Assembly: GCA_937907425.1 (NCBI GenBank)
Contig: CALCIE010000074.1
Coordinates: 1 to 64,000 of the forward strand
Source of the DNA: ZC4RG42 sp003242425
Lineage (GTDB): Bacteria > Pseudomonadota > Gammaproteobacteria > Burkholderiales > SG8-39
Length of the DNA: 64,000 nucleotides
Direction: 5' to 3'
Of this stretch, positions 7,513-15,950 are shown in pieces (position 1 is the stretch's first letter; the number at the start of each line of letters is the position of its first letter). Under the pieces are notes generated by a model. The model was not told the DNA's origin. It was given only the letters and a program-made list of their open reading frames with translations, and did no database searches. The position numbers and the translations under genes were made by a program.

Positions 7513-8538
7513 TTAGCCGACGCCCGCTGCGATCGTGATCACCAGCAGGACGGCCAGCCACAACACCAGGGCACGCCACACCAGCCCGACGGTGCTGTCC
7601 AGGAAGGGCACGTCGGCTTCCTCGCCGATGCCCATTTCCGGCCGGTCCTCGATCAGCCCGGCGCGCACCACCGGCGCGCCGAGACGCACGCCCATCGCGC
7701 CGGCGCCTGCCGCGATGACGATGCCCATCAGCCGGTCGGGCCAGCGCAGCGCCTGAGTGCGCCAGCAGTAAATCGCATCCTCGAAGTCGCCGACGATCGC
7801 GAACGAGGCGGCGGTGACGCGAGCGGGAACCGCATCGATCCAGCCGAACACCATGCGCGAGAACTCGCCGAAGCGGTCACGCCAGTTGTTCGGCTCGGGC
7901 GCCTTCTCCATGCCGATGGTGGTCGGCAGGAAATCGGTCTCCACGCCCAGCGGCGTCTCGGGCGCGTACAGGCCGGAGGCGCTGCCCGTAGGGAGGCGGT
8001 CGCCCCAGCGATGGAACAGGAACAGCGCCGCGCGATACATCACCGCGCCCACCGGGCCGGGCAGGATGACGAACCAGAACATCACCCCGAAGACGTGACG
8101 GTGCGAAGTCGCCAGCGCGGTTTCGATGGTGAGCTTGACGATCTCGCTGACGCTCAATCCGTCGCAGGCATGCCCCCGCCACGAGGCGAGCAGCGAGCGG
8201 GCGCGCTCGACCTCGCCGTCCCTGAGCGCCTGGTGGATATCGGTGAAGTAATGGCTTTCCTGGCGGAAGCCCATCGTCACGTACAGCACGCCCACGTTGA
8301 ACGCCAGCGCGAGCAGCGGATGCAGTTGCGCCAAGCCCTCGTAGATCAGCCAGGCAGCCAAGAGCAGCGGCAGCACGGCGAGCAGCCAGGCGATCATGCC
8401 GTGATGGCGCTCGCCGGCGTTGAATTTCTGCTCGAGCCAAGCCGCATATCCTGCCAGCGGCGCGTAGATGGCGCGCCGGTCGGAAAGCGGCCGCCACTGC
8501 TCGAGCGCCAGCGCGAGAATGAGGGAAATCAGCGTCAT
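7513..8538 (-). CDS. CobD/CbiB family membrane protein (AmpE-like)
   Basis: This 341-residue polytopic protein starts MTLISLILALALEQWRPL and has about five hydrophobic segments. Its middle contains DIHQALRDGEVERAR, then DGLSVSEIVKLTIETALATS and FGVMFWFVILPGPVGAVMYR, the blocks shared by CbiB (adenosylcobinamide-phosphate synthase) and AmpE. In betaproteobacteria a protein of this kind is often present without cobalamin genes around it, and none lie here, so a role in B12 synthesis is not supported; an AmpE-like sensory role is possible but speculative. The frame is open a further 22 codons upstream (to 8604), but the ATG at 8538 gives the family-like N-terminus. Confidence 0.75.
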   Translation of the reverse strand: MTLISLILALALEQWRPLSDRRAIYAPLAGYAAWLEQKFNAGERHHGMIAWLLAVLPLLLAAWLIYEGLAQLHPLLALAFNVGVLYVTMGFRQESHYFTDIHQALRDGEVERARSLLASWRGHACDGLSVSEIVKLTIETALATSHRHVFGVMFWFVILPGPVGAVMYRAALFLFHRWGDRLPTGSASGLYAPETPLGVETDFLPTTIGMEKAPEPNNWRDRFGEFSRMVFGWIDAVPARVTAASFAIVGDFEDAIYCWRTQALRWPDRLMGIVIAAGAGAMGVRLGAPVVRAGLIEDRPEMGIGEEADVPFLDSTVGLVWRALVLWLAVLLVITIAAGVG

Positions 8539-8743
8539 CGCGTCTTGTTGTGCGGAGCCTGGAGGCCCCGGGCTTTGTCGAGAAGGGCCATTATAAGAGC
8601 GCAAACGCGGGGACGCAGAACACCGCCGCGGCCGAGGCCAGCGCGTCGGATTTGGCAGACCGGACGGAATGACGCGTGCGGCCGCCGCGGGCGACGGCCG
8701 CAGCGCGATGTTTCGTGAAGCGCTGGCGAAAGCTGGAGCCGCC

Positions 8744-9532
8744 TCAGGCGACCCTGCTGCTCAGGCGGTCGGGAATCCGGTATTCCGCGTCCGTCATCAG
8801 ATCGATGCCGCAGCTCAGCCCTTCCACCCAGTCGATGAACTCTTGCACCGCGGGGCCGCGCATCGGAGCCCCGTGCTGCGGCACGATCATGTCGATTTTG
8901 AGCTGTCTGACCATCTTGGCCCAGAAGCGGAGGATCTTGTTGGACACCATCAGCCGCCGGTGAAAGCCTTCCATGCGGGGAATGTGGTCCTTCAGCGAAG
9001 TGACGAACTCCGAAGGCTTGACGCCCGTCCCCAAGGACGCGCCGAGATCGCCCGAGAAAAGAATGCGGCTCACCGGATCGTAGAACTGGAAGTTGCCTTC
9101 GGCGTGCAGGAAGTGCGCCGGCAGGGCGATGAGCTCCGTTGCGCCGACGCGGATGAACATTCCCCCGTCCGGGATGCCGATCACCCGGCCGTCGGTTTTG
9201 CCCGGCTTGCAGAAGTGCGGCGCGAAGCGCTCCCACACCCTGGAGATGTAGAGGGTGGCCGTGGTTGCCGTCATCCACCGGTCCAGCGAGGCGATGATGT
9301 CGGGATCGGCGTGCGAAGCAAGGATGGCGGAGAGGCGGCTCGGCGGGAAATGGCGGATCATGGCGACGTAGAGCGGCGCGTAAGCCAGGTTGCCACCAGG
9401 GTCGATGATCGCGCCGGTGTCGCCGTCAACGATCAGGAACTGATTGGATTGCACCGCCTCGCCGTTTTCTTCGGTGAGATCGGTGAACATCAGGCATTTG
9501 TGGCCGTTCTTGTTATATAGCTCGGTCGGCAT
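8744..9532 (-). CDS. ODP-like diiron metallo-beta-lactamase-fold protein
   Basis: This 262-residue MBL-fold protein has the ligand pattern of flavodiiron proteins and not of hydrolytic lactamases: HxDxD at residues 74-78 (SHADPDI), a His in PAHFLHAEGNFQFYD, an Asp in LFSGDLGAS, and a C-terminal His in VPQHGAPM. The final His of the usual HxHxDH motif is replaced by Ile79. Proteins of this size with such ligands but no flavodoxin domain are known as ODP (oxygen-binding diiron protein), linked to oxygen sensing in chemotaxis in Treponema. No chemotaxis gene is adjacent here. It is monocistronic-looking, with about 200 bp to the CobD-like gene and 96 bp to the Nudix gene. Confidence 0.7.
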   Translation of the reverse strand: MPTELYNKNGHKCLMFTDLTEENGEAVQSNQFLIVDGDTGAIIDPGGNLAYAPLYVAMIRHFPPSRLSAILASHADPDIIASLDRWMTATTATLYISRVWERFAPHFCKPGKTDGRVIGIPDGGMFIRVGATELIALPAHFLHAEGNFQFYDPVSRILFSGDLGASLGTGVKPSEFVTSLKDHIPRMEGFHRRLMVSNKILRFWAKMVRQLKIDMIVPQHGAPMRGPAVQEFIDWVEGLSCGIDLMTDAEYRIPDRLSSRVA

Positions 9533-9628
9533 TTCAGCTCGCAGAAAGAAAAACGGAGGTTTGTCGTTGACGGGACTGTAAGCGACCGAGGTCGAAGCCT
9601 TTTGATATGGGTCAAGCGAGGCGGCTTC

Positions 9629-10252
9629 TCAGCGGACGACGCCGAGGTGGCGGCAGAAATTCATTAGCATTCCTGCGGTCGCACCCCAGATGTAGCGCGA
9701 TCCGAAGGGCACGGCGTAGTAATGCCGCTCGCGGCCGCGATGGATGACCGTGTTGCGCTGGTGATTGCGCGCATCGAGCAGGTGCGGAAGCGGCACGTCG
9801 AACACTTCCGCCACTTCGAAGGGATCGAGCTTCGGTTCGGCCGGGGCTTCGATGAGTCCGACCACGGGCGTGACCCGGTAGCCCGTTACGGTGACGTACT
9901 CGCTCAGGACACCGATCACCTCGATGCGTTCGGCGGGCAGGCCGATTTCCTCCTGCACTTCCCGCAGCGCGGTGTCGACCGGCGTCGCATCCTCCGGATC
10001 GCTGCGCCCCCCGGGGAAGCTGATCTGGCCGGCGTGATCGTGCAGGTGGGCGGTGCGCACCGTGAACAGCATGCGCAAATCGCCCCCCTGAACCAGAATC
10101 GGAACGAGCACCGCGGCAGGACGGATCTCCGAAGCCGGACGCCACAGCCAGCCGTCGCCCTGCGTCAGCGGCGGGGCCACGGGCGCCTGCGCCAGACGCT
10201 GCCTCAACCACTGCGCCGAGATTGCCGAAAGGACCGTATCCATTTTTTGCAT
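9629..10252 (-). CDS. NUDIX hydrolase, CoA pyrophosphatase type (NudL/YeaB-like)
   Basis: The 207-residue protein carries the UPF0035/NudL variant of the Nudix box: MLFTVRTAHLHDHAGQISFP followed directly by GGRSDPEDATPVDTALREVQ and then EEIGL. The HAGQISFPGG block before the box is specific to coenzyme A pyrophosphatases, which split CoA and acyl-CoA into 3',5'-ADP and phosphopantetheine. The C-terminal half has the usual strands (FEVAEVFDVPLPHLLD). The start is an ATG at the 10252 end; a second ATG three codons later is equally possible. Upstream it is divergent from the small secreted-protein gene. Confidence 0.88.
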   Translation of the reverse strand: MQKMDTVLSAISAQWLRQRLAQAPVAPPLTQGDGWLWRPASEIRPAAVLVPILVQGGDLRMLFTVRTAHLHDHAGQISFPGGRSDPEDATPVDTALREVQEEIGLPAERIEVIGVLSEYVTVTGYRVTPVVGLIEAPAEPKLDPFEVAEVFDVPLPHLLDARNHQRNTVIHRGRERHYYAVPFGSRYIWGATAGMLMNFCRHLGVVR

Positions 10253-10346
10253 CTTAACCGAGGGGAGCGGCGGCCGCGCCGCCCTCGCTCAGGCGTAAGC
10301 TATCGCGTACCGGCCATCCGCCGGGCCTTCTTCTGGAGGAACTCCC

Positions 10347-10595
10347 ATGAAAACCGCTCGCATCCTGATCTCCGCCGCTGGTCTGCTGTTCAGCGCCGCC
10401 GCATGGGCGATGCACTGTCCGCAGGACATGGCGAAAATCGACGCCGCACTCGCCAAGCAGCCGCAGCTCTCGCAAGCGGAATTGGAGCAAGTGAAGAAGC
10501 TGCGTGCCGAGGGCGAAGCCCTGCACAAGGCCGGCAAGCACCAGGAGTCGGTCGAGACGCTGGCCAAGGCCATGCGCATCCTGAAGATCGACTGA
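10347..10595 (+). CDS. Small secreted protein of unknown function
   Basis: An 82-residue protein with a clear Sec signal peptide (MKTARILISAAGLLFSAAAWA, probable cleavage after AWA at residue 21) leaves a mature part of about 60 residues. The mature part is helical and charged (LSQAELEQVKKLRAEGEALHKAGKHQ, ESVETLAKAMRILKI) with one cysteine near its start. It looks like a short two-helix protein with a TPR-like second half. A good ribosome binding site (ggagga) precedes the ATG. I recognise no named family; similar small exported proteins are common in betaproteobacteria. It converges on the prolyl iminopeptidase gene, with 5 bp between stops. Confidence 0.75.
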   Translation: MKTARILISAAGLLFSAAAWAMHCPQDMAKIDAALAKQPQLSQAELEQVKKLRAEGEALHKAGKHQESVETLAKAMRILKID

Positions 10596-10600
10596 GCGCA

Positions 10601-11584
10601 TCAAACGTCGCGCCACCCCTGCTCCCTGCCGAGCCGCGAGGCGAAGTCCCGGAGCGCGGACATCAGGGCGCGGCGGATCCCCGGCTCCCACACCGAGTGG
10701 CCGGCGTCCGGCACGACGACGTAGCGCGCCTGCGGCCACTCCTGCGCAAGCTCGTAGGCCGTCACCGGCGGACACACGACGTCGTAGCGTCCCTGCACGA
10801 TCACGCCCGGAATGTCGCGCAGCCGGTGCGCGTTCTCCAGCAGGCTGTTCGGCGGCAGGAAGATGTCGTGCATGAAGTAGTGCGCTTCGATGCGCGCCAG
10901 GCCGAGCGCGACCACGTCGTCGGCGAAATGCGCCATCACCTCTGGCGAAGGCAGGAGCGTGGAGCAGGCGCCTTCGTACCGGCTCCATGCCTTGGCGGCC
11001 GGCATGTGCACCGCCGGATCCGGGTGGGTGAGGCGTGCGTAATACGCGCCCAGCAGGTCGCCGCGCTCGGTCGCCGGCAAAAAACCGGCGAAGCGTTCCC
11101 ACTCCTCCGGATAGATGTTCCGCAAGCCGTAGAGAAACCAGTCGATCTCGCTCGGTCGGCAAAGAAAGATGCCGCGCAGCACCAGGCCCAGACAGCGTTC
11201 CGGATGCGCCTCGGCATAGGCGATGGCGAGCGTGGAGCCCCACGAGCCGCCGAACACCAGCCAGCGCTCGATGCCGAGATGGGTACGCAGGCGCTCCAGG
11301 TCGGCGATGAGGTGGGGCGTGGTGTTGTCGCGCAGCTCGCCGAGCGGCGTCGAACGGCCGGCACCGCGTTGGTCGTAGATCACGATGCGGTAGGCCTGCG
11401 GATCGAACAGCCGGCGATGCTCGGGTGAACTGCCCGCACCCGGCCCGCCGTGCAGGAACACGACGGGAATGCCGTCCGGATTGCCCGAGGTCTCCCAGTA
11501 CATGGTGTGCAGGGCATCGAGCGCCAGCATGCCGCTCGCGTACGGCTCGATGGGCGGGAACAATGAGGAAGTGGCGTCGTTCAT
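10601..11584 (-). CDS. pip: Proline iminopeptidase (alpha/beta hydrolase, S33)
   Basis: This cytoplasmic exopeptidase releases N-terminal proline from peptides. The 327-residue protein has the oxyanion-hole motif HGGPG (45-49), DQRGAGRS (71-78), the nucleophile motif GGSWGS (112-117, Ser114), the acidic member in QGRYDVVCPP and the catalytic His in DAGHSVWEPG. Length and all motifs match monomeric Pip. No partner genes suggest a specialised substrate. The patatin gene lies 39 bp upstream on the same strand, so the two may be co-transcribed. Confidence 0.94.
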   Translation of the reverse strand: MNDATSSLFPPIEPYASGMLALDALHTMYWETSGNPDGIPVVFLHGGPGAGSSPEHRRLFDPQAYRIVIYDQRGAGRSTPLGELRDNTTPHLIADLERLRTHLGIERWLVFGGSWGSTLAIAYAEAHPERCLGLVLRGIFLCRPSEIDWFLYGLRNIYPEEWERFAGFLPATERGDLLGAYYARLTHPDPAVHMPAAKAWSRYEGACSTLLPSPEVMAHFADDVVALGLARIEAHYFMHDIFLPPNSLLENAHRLRDIPGVIVQGRYDVVCPPVTAYELAQEWPQARYVVVPDAGHSVWEPGIRRALMSALRDFASRLGREQGWRDV

Positions 11585-11623
11585 CGAACTGTCGGGCTCT
11601 TTCGCCGCGGCGCGTGCGCTCCT

Positions 11624-12775
11624 TCAGGCGAGCGCCACGGGCCGTTCGGCCTTGAAGAAGGTCTGCACTTCCGCTGCGCGCGCCAGTGTATCGCGATAGC
11701 CCAGGTCGATGAGCGCGCGGCAGAAATCGGCCTCGAACAGCAGGTAGCTGGCAAGGTTCGCGCCGTTGCGGTTCATGGCGCCGATTGCACGCAGCAGGAA
11801 GCGCGTCGTCGCCGGCAGAGCGCGCACGTGGCGCGCGGCGATACGCTCGATGGACTGGCTGGGCGAGATGAACAGCACGTCGATGTGCCGCAGCGTCAGG
11901 CCGGACTCGCGCGCACACTCCGGCTTGACGCAACGCAGCGTCCGGTTGATCCGCTGCAGGCGCTCCAGATCGACCGACAGCGTGTCGAGGAAGATGCTGT
12001 TGAGCGCATGGCCCGCGATCTGCGCGAGCGAAGGATAGATGTTCGAACGCACGCGCGGCGGACGAGGGTTCTGTCTGCCGGTGCCGATGATGAACACCCG
12101 GTCGGCGCCCAGATGCAAAGCCGGACTGATGGGCGCGATCTGCCGCATGGAACCGTCGCCGAAATATTCGCGGTGCACCTTGACGGCCGGAAAGAGAAAC
12201 GGCAAGGCACTGGAGGCCAGGACGATGTCCGCATCGAGCGGCCGCGCGGCCCCCGTGCGCTGCGTGCGCGCCCACGCTTCGATGTCCGGTCCGCCCTGAT
12301 AGAAGGTCACCGACTGGCCGGACGCATAACCCGAGGCCGTGATTCCCACCGCATAGAGCTTGCCTGCATCGATGTTCGGCTGGATGCGGCTGAAATCCAG
12401 GCGGCTCTCGAGCAGGCGTCGCAGCGGCGTGTTGTCGAGCAGCGAGACCGGGTTGTTGCGATAAAGCAGCGTCAGCGCGCCGAGCCAGCGCGCGCCGGTG
12501 CGCAGTGTGCCGACGAGGTCGGTGCGGTAGACCTGATCGGCGTGGATGTTCTCCCAGACCTCGAGCAGCTTGCGCACCCCTGCGGCGAAATGATCGGCGT
12601 TGATCGCCAGGGCAGCGGCGTTTACCGCGCCGGCCGAGGTCCCGCAGATGACGTCGAAGGGGTTCTCCGCACGGTCGCCGAGCAGTTCGCTCACCGCCTT
12701 CACGACGCCGACCTGATAGGCCGCCCGCGCACCGCCGCCGGTCAGGACAAGCCCGGTCTTGGAGGCCGTGTTCAT
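11624..12775 (-). CDS. Patatin-like phospholipase (RssA/YchK-like)
   Basis: The 383-residue protein has the patatin Ser-Asp dyad: the glycine-rich TGGGARAAYQVG (12-23), the nucleophile elbow GTSAG (45-49, Ser47) and the catalytic Asp in EYFGDGSMRQ. Patatin-family enzymes hydrolyse acyl groups from membrane lipids. There is no signal peptide and no outer-membrane beta-barrel domain, so it is likely a cytoplasmic or membrane-associated lipase and not a type V-secreted PlpD. It lies upstream of pip on the same strand and is divergent from a lipoprotein gene across ~300 bp. Confidence 0.88.
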   Translation of the reverse strand: MNTASKTGLVLTGGGARAAYQVGVVKAVSELLGDRAENPFDVICGTSAGAVNAAALAINADHFAAGVRKLLEVWENIHADQVYRTDLVGTLRTGARWLGALTLLYRNNPVSLLDNTPLRRLLESRLDFSRIQPNIDAGKLYAVGITASGYASGQSVTFYQGGPDIEAWARTQRTGAARPLDADIVLASSALPFLFPAVKVHREYFGDGSMRQIAPISPALHLGADRVFIIGTGRQNPRPPRVRSNIYPSLAQIAGHALNSIFLDTLSVDLERLQRINRTLRCVKPECARESGLTLRHIDVLFISPSQSIERIAARHVRALPATTRFLLRAIGAMNRNGANLASYLLFEADFCRALIDLGYRDTLARAAEVQTFFKAERPVALA

Positions 12776-13077
12776 CGTCTTGTTTGCATGACCGCAGACT
12801 GGAGCTTGCGCAGTTTAGCTTTCCGCCCGGACGAACACTAGGAAGAAAGCGTGCAATAGTGCGTACCTTCCTGCATTCAGTGCAGCCGGGATCGGATCGG
12901 GAAACCGGCGCCATCACACGACAATCGGGAAACGCTTCGTTGCGGTGTACAAACGGCTGATACACCGCGCTCATCGGATGCGGTATGCCGCCTCTTCAAA
13001 GCGTGATCCTCCGCACAAGCCCGCAATCGCCGGCGCGGCATGAACCCTGGCGAGCGCAGGCTGTCCCAAGCCATAGC
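12776..13077. other. Intergenic region between divergent patatin and lipoprotein genes
   Basis: About 300 bp with no convincing gene. It must contain the promoters of both divergent genes, but I could not pick out a well-spaced -35/-10 pair on either strand. Open frames that run through it belong to shadows of neighbouring genes. Confidence 0.5.
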
Positions 13078-13596
13078 ATGCGATATTCGTTCCTCGTCCT
13101 CGGGCTGCTGTGTGCGGTGCTCGCCGGCTGCGCCACATCCGTTCAACGCGATGCGGCCGGCAGGCCGCTGCTGCAGCGCGCCGATCCCCAGACGCTGGAG
13201 GACAGCCTGCGCCGCGTACCGGGCAAGCTGAGCCTGGGCGAAGTCGCGGTCATGGCCCGCGAAGGTCGCTCCGCGGAAGAGATCGTCGCGCGCATGCGCG
13301 CCACCGGTACGCGCTTCGCGCTGGACGAGGACCAACGGCGGATGCTGCGGGAGCAAGGCGTGCCGGAACGCGTCATCGCCGCCCTGATCGCCGCCGAAAA
13401 GGAAGCCCAACGCGTCGATCGGCTGACGGCCGAAGCCGACCGCGAGGCCCAAAGCCAGCGGCGCGCGCAGGCGTACCGCAACTGGTCGCGCGCGTACCCT
13501 TACTACGATCCCTGGTGGGGCTGGCATCCCTATTTGGGCTACAGCCGCTTCCGTCGTTTTCACGGCTGGCACGGCGGCATCGGCTGGGGCTGGTAG
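13078..13596 (+). CDS. Putative outer-membrane lipoprotein
   Basis: The product is 172 residues with a lipoprotein signal MRYSFLVLGLLCAVLAGC, lipobox LAGC with the acylated Cys at position 18. The mature part has a helical, charged segment (LGEVAVMAREGRSAEEIVAR, then EDQRRMLREQGVPERVIAAL) and a coiled-coil-prone ERL/EAD stretch. It ends in an aromatic, glycine- and tryptophan-rich tail (YYDPWWGWHPYLGYSRF, then HGWHGGIGWGW). The helical part resembles short helix-hairpin repeats seen in other exported proteins, but I cannot name a family. The start at 13078 was chosen because it begins the signal peptide. The aminotransferase gene follows after 35 bp. Confidence 0.75.
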   Translation: MRYSFLVLGLLCAVLAGCATSVQRDAAGRPLLQRADPQTLEDSLRRVPGKLSLGEVAVMAREGRSAEEIVARMRATGTRFALDEDQRRMLREQGVPERVIAALIAAEKEAQRVDRLTAEADREAQSQRRAQAYRNWSRAYPYYDPWWGWHPYLGYSRFRRFHGWHGGIGWGW

Positions 13597-13631
13597 CATC
13601 CGCTTTCGTCCGTTCCACCCACGCATCGAAG

Positions 13632-14813
13632 ATGTCCCAAGCAAAAGAGCCGCTGGCAATGGCCGCGCGCATGGCCGCAATCGCGCCGTTCCAGGTCATG
13701 GAGGTCCAACGGCGCGCCTTCGAACTGGAAGCGCAAGGCCGGTGCATCATCCACATGGAAATCGGCCAACCCGATTTCTCCGCGCCGCCGCAGGTCGTGG
13801 AAGCCGCGGTGGCCGCCATCCGCAACCGGAGTCTCGAATACACCGGCGCACTCGGTCTGCCCGCCCTGCGCGAGGCGATCGCGGCCTATTACGGCGAGCG
13901 TTTCGGTGTCGACGTCTCGCCCTCGCGCATCATGGTCACGGCAGGCGGATCGGGCGCGCTGCTCACGCTCATGGGAGCCCTCCTCGATGAAGGCGACGAG
14001 GTGCTGCTGCCCGATCCCAGCTATCCCTGCACACGCCATTTCGTGCCGATGTTCGGGGGCACCGCGCGGATGCTGCCGGTCGATGCCGCAACGCGTTACC
14101 AGCCCTCTTGTGAACAGATCGTCGCCGCCTGGGGACCGAAGACGCGCGGACTCGTTCTGGCCTCGCCCTCCAATCCGACCGGAACGATGGTGAACGCGGC
14201 TGAACTGGGCCGCATCGCCGCCGCGGTCGCCGAACGGCGCGGCTTCCTCATCGTCGACGAGATTTACCAGGGTCTGGTATACGGCCAGCCCGCCTCCACC
14301 GCCCTGGCGGCGACGCAGGACTGCCTGGTCATCAACAGTTTCTCCAAGTACTTCGGCATGACCGGCTGGCGGCTCGGCTGGTTCGTCGCCCCCGAAGCCT
14401 GCGTGCGCGAGATGGAACGCTTCGCGCAGAACGCCTTCATCTGCGCCTCGGTGCCGGCACAGTATGCGGCGCTGGCCGCTTTCCGGCCGGACACACTGGC
14501 CATCCTCGAAGCGCGCCGGGAGGAGTTCGAGCGCCGGCGCGACTTCATCGTGCCGGCGCTGCGCGCACTCGGGTTCATCGTGCCCGTCATGCCGGAGGGC
14601 GCGTTCTATGTCTATGCCGACTGCAGCCGCTTCACGGCGGACAGCAGGACGTTTGCGCTGCAACTGCTGGAGGAAGCCGGCGTCGCCGCTACACCGGGCA
14701 TCGATTTCGGCCGGCACGCGGCCGCACGACACATCCGCTTCGCCTATACGCGCGGCATGGAGGAACTGCAGGAAGGGATGGAACGCCTGGCGAAGTTTCT
14801 GTCGCGCTTCTAA
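13632..14813 (+). CDS. PLP-dependent aminotransferase, class I/II
   Basis: The 393-residue fold-type I aminotransferase has IEIGQPDF-like N-terminal residues (MEIGQPDFSAPP), SNPTGTMV, the Asp/Tyr pair IVDEIYQGLVYG, the Schiff-base lysine in NSFSKYFGMTGWRLGW (Lys239) and a C-terminal arginine in HIRFAYTR that would bind the substrate carboxylate. It belongs to the aspartate/aromatic aminotransferase superfamily, but the amino donor cannot be read from the sequence. It follows the lipoprotein gene on the same strand and converges on a lytic transglycosylase gene, with 8 bp between stops. Confidence 0.9.
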   Translation: MSQAKEPLAMAARMAAIAPFQVMEVQRRAFELEAQGRCIIHMEIGQPDFSAPPQVVEAAVAAIRNRSLEYTGALGLPALREAIAAYYGERFGVDVSPSRIMVTAGGSGALLTLMGALLDEGDEVLLPDPSYPCTRHFVPMFGGTARMLPVDAATRYQPSCEQIVAAWGPKTRGLVLASPSNPTGTMVNAAELGRIAAAVAERRGFLIVDEIYQGLVYGQPASTALAATQDCLVINSFSKYFGMTGWRLGWFVAPEACVREMERFAQNAFICASVPAQYAALAAFRPDTLAILEARREEFERRRDFIVPALRALGFIVPVMPEGAFYVYADCSRFTADSRTFALQLLEEAGVAATPGIDFGRHAAARHIRFAYTRGMEELQEGMERLAKFLSRF

Positions 14814-14821
14814 CGCGCCGC

Positions 14822-15490
14822 TCAGATGCGCGCCCGCTCGACGGAGCTCTGCAGCACCCGGCGCAGGCGCTCCTTCTCCGCGAGCACCTTGCGGGCGTAT
14901 CGGCTTTCAGGGTCGTCGATCGCGCCCCCGTACATCTGCAGCGCGCTTTCGAGCGAACCCGTCTGGCTGATGTAGTGCTGGAGGATCTCCGCACCGACGC
15001 GGATGTTGACGCGCGGATCGAGGACCGCTTCCTGGCCGCCGTGCGCGCTCAGCTTGTCGAGATGGAAACGCGGCACGACCTGCATGAGGCCTTTGGCGCC
15101 GTAGCCGCTTTCGGCGATGGGATTGAAGCTCGATTCCACGGCGATCACCGAGAGGATCAGCAACGGGTCGAGCTTCCATTGCCGGCCGACGGCGTACGAC
15201 TCGCGCACGAGGGTTTCGAGCGCATCAGCGGCGACGCGGTAACGCCGCGCCAGGTAGGAAGCCAGGGTGCGCTGCTCGGAGTTGAGCGCGGGATCGGCTT
15301 CGTAAAGGGCCGCCTCCTCGACCGAAGCGACGGCGGCTTGCGCGTCGGTGAGGGCATCGTCGCCGCCTTTGTGGGAGCCGGAGACCAGCCCGAGCAGCGC
15401 CGCCAGACCGAACAAAGCCAATCCTTGCGTCAGGACCTTGCCCGCCAGCGCCGCGACTGCGCGAATCCTACGCCGATACACCTGCACCAT
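14822..15490 (-). CDS. Lytic transglycosylase (SLT domain), membrane-anchored
   Basis: The 222-residue protein has an N-terminal basic stretch and a hydrophobic segment (VLTQGLALFGLAALLGLVSG, residues ~19-38) that anchors or exports it. The SLT domain has the catalytic Glu119 in SVIAVESSFNPIAESGYGAK and then GLMQVVP, the YG in MYGGAIDDPESRYARKV, and DPRVNIRVGAEILQHYI. Such enzymes cleave the MurNAc-GlcNAc bond of peptidoglycan to 1,6-anhydro products. The 460 bp upstream of its start hold no gene. A second, unrelated-length SLT gene lies at 32949. Confidence 0.9.
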   Translation of the reverse strand: MVQVYRRRIRAVAALAGKVLTQGLALFGLAALLGLVSGSHKGGDDALTDAQAAVASVEEAALYEADPALNSEQRTLASYLARRYRVAADALETLVRESYAVGRQWKLDPLLILSVIAVESSFNPIAESGYGAKGLMQVVPRFHLDKLSAHGGQEAVLDPRVNIRVGAEILQHYISQTGSLESALQMYGGAIDDPESRYARKVLAEKERLRRVLQSSVERARI

Positions 15491-15767
15491 GCTGTCCTCC
15501 GTGCGAAGTCACACTGCCCTCGGTCGCCCGCAGCGAGCGGGTGAAACGGGGCCGGTGTGAGCTTTGAGTCCGCCGGCGGTGTCAGGGCGGGCTCAACGGT
15601 GCGCAAAAGGGCTTGCGCGTTTTGCCGTTCCGGCGAAGCGACGTGCTCGACGCGGCTTGTTCGCCTGACGGCGCGGATCAAACTCGGCGATGAGTTCTGA
15701 AAGGAATCTGCAGTCTAATTAGAGACTTAGATCAAGTCAAGCCGTTTCCGACGAACGGCAGAAAGAG

Positions 15768-15785
15768 TTGTGCTGCAGTGCACAA
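15768..15785. promoter_or_regulatory. Palindromic site TTGTGC-N6-GCACAA next to an A7 tract (operator candidate)
   Basis: TTGTGC (15768-15773) and GCACAA (15780-15785) form a perfect 6-bp dyad around tgcagt, followed by taaaaaaattttggg. The TGCTGCA/TGCACAA words are like those I remember for the polyhydroxyalkanoate regulator PhaR in betaproteobacteria. No phasin or pha gene is adjacent, so this is a weak match. Confidence 0.3.
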
Positions 15786-15886
15786 TAAAAAAATTTTGGG
15801 GAAAGGGCGCCCGGCTCCGCCGTTGACCGGCTGGTAAAATGGTCCCGGTCTTTCGGCAGGACGCCGGGGGACAAACACACCAGTCA

Positions 15887-15942
15887 TCGAACGTCTGCGG
15901 ACCGACCTTTGCCTGTACAAAGATCGGCCGCAGACGATTCGA
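15887..15942. terminator. Long near-perfect hairpin just downstream of the histone H1-like gene
   Basis: Bases 15887-15911 pair with 15918-15942 around the 6-nt loop cctgta. I count about 23 base pairs with one single-base bulge on each arm and one mismatch. It begins 8 bp past the stop of the minus-strand H1-like gene, so it would lie at the 3' end of that mRNA. There is no T-run after it on the minus strand, only a T/G-rich stretch. Confidence 0.55.
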
Positions 15943-15950
15943 TACCCGCC

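Larger units (their letters stand above)
15491..15950. other. 460-bp gene-free region with two strong dyad elements
   Basis: No convincing protein-coding gene: the open frames crossing it lack ribosome binding sites and look like shadows. It does hold a TTGTGC/GCACAA dyad with an A/T tract (15768-15785 and beyond) and a long near-perfect hairpin (15887-15942), both listed separately, plus the short palindrome tctaattaga near 15714. It sits upstream of the lytic transglycosylase and downstream of the histone H1-like gene, both on the minus strand. A small RNA here is possible but unproven. Confidence 0.55.

Noticed and set aside
10254..12974. A 906-codon minus-strand frame
   Set aside because: It overlaps pip and the patatin gene in another frame on the same strand. 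Those two proteins have intact catalytic motifs in their own frames, so this is a shadow.
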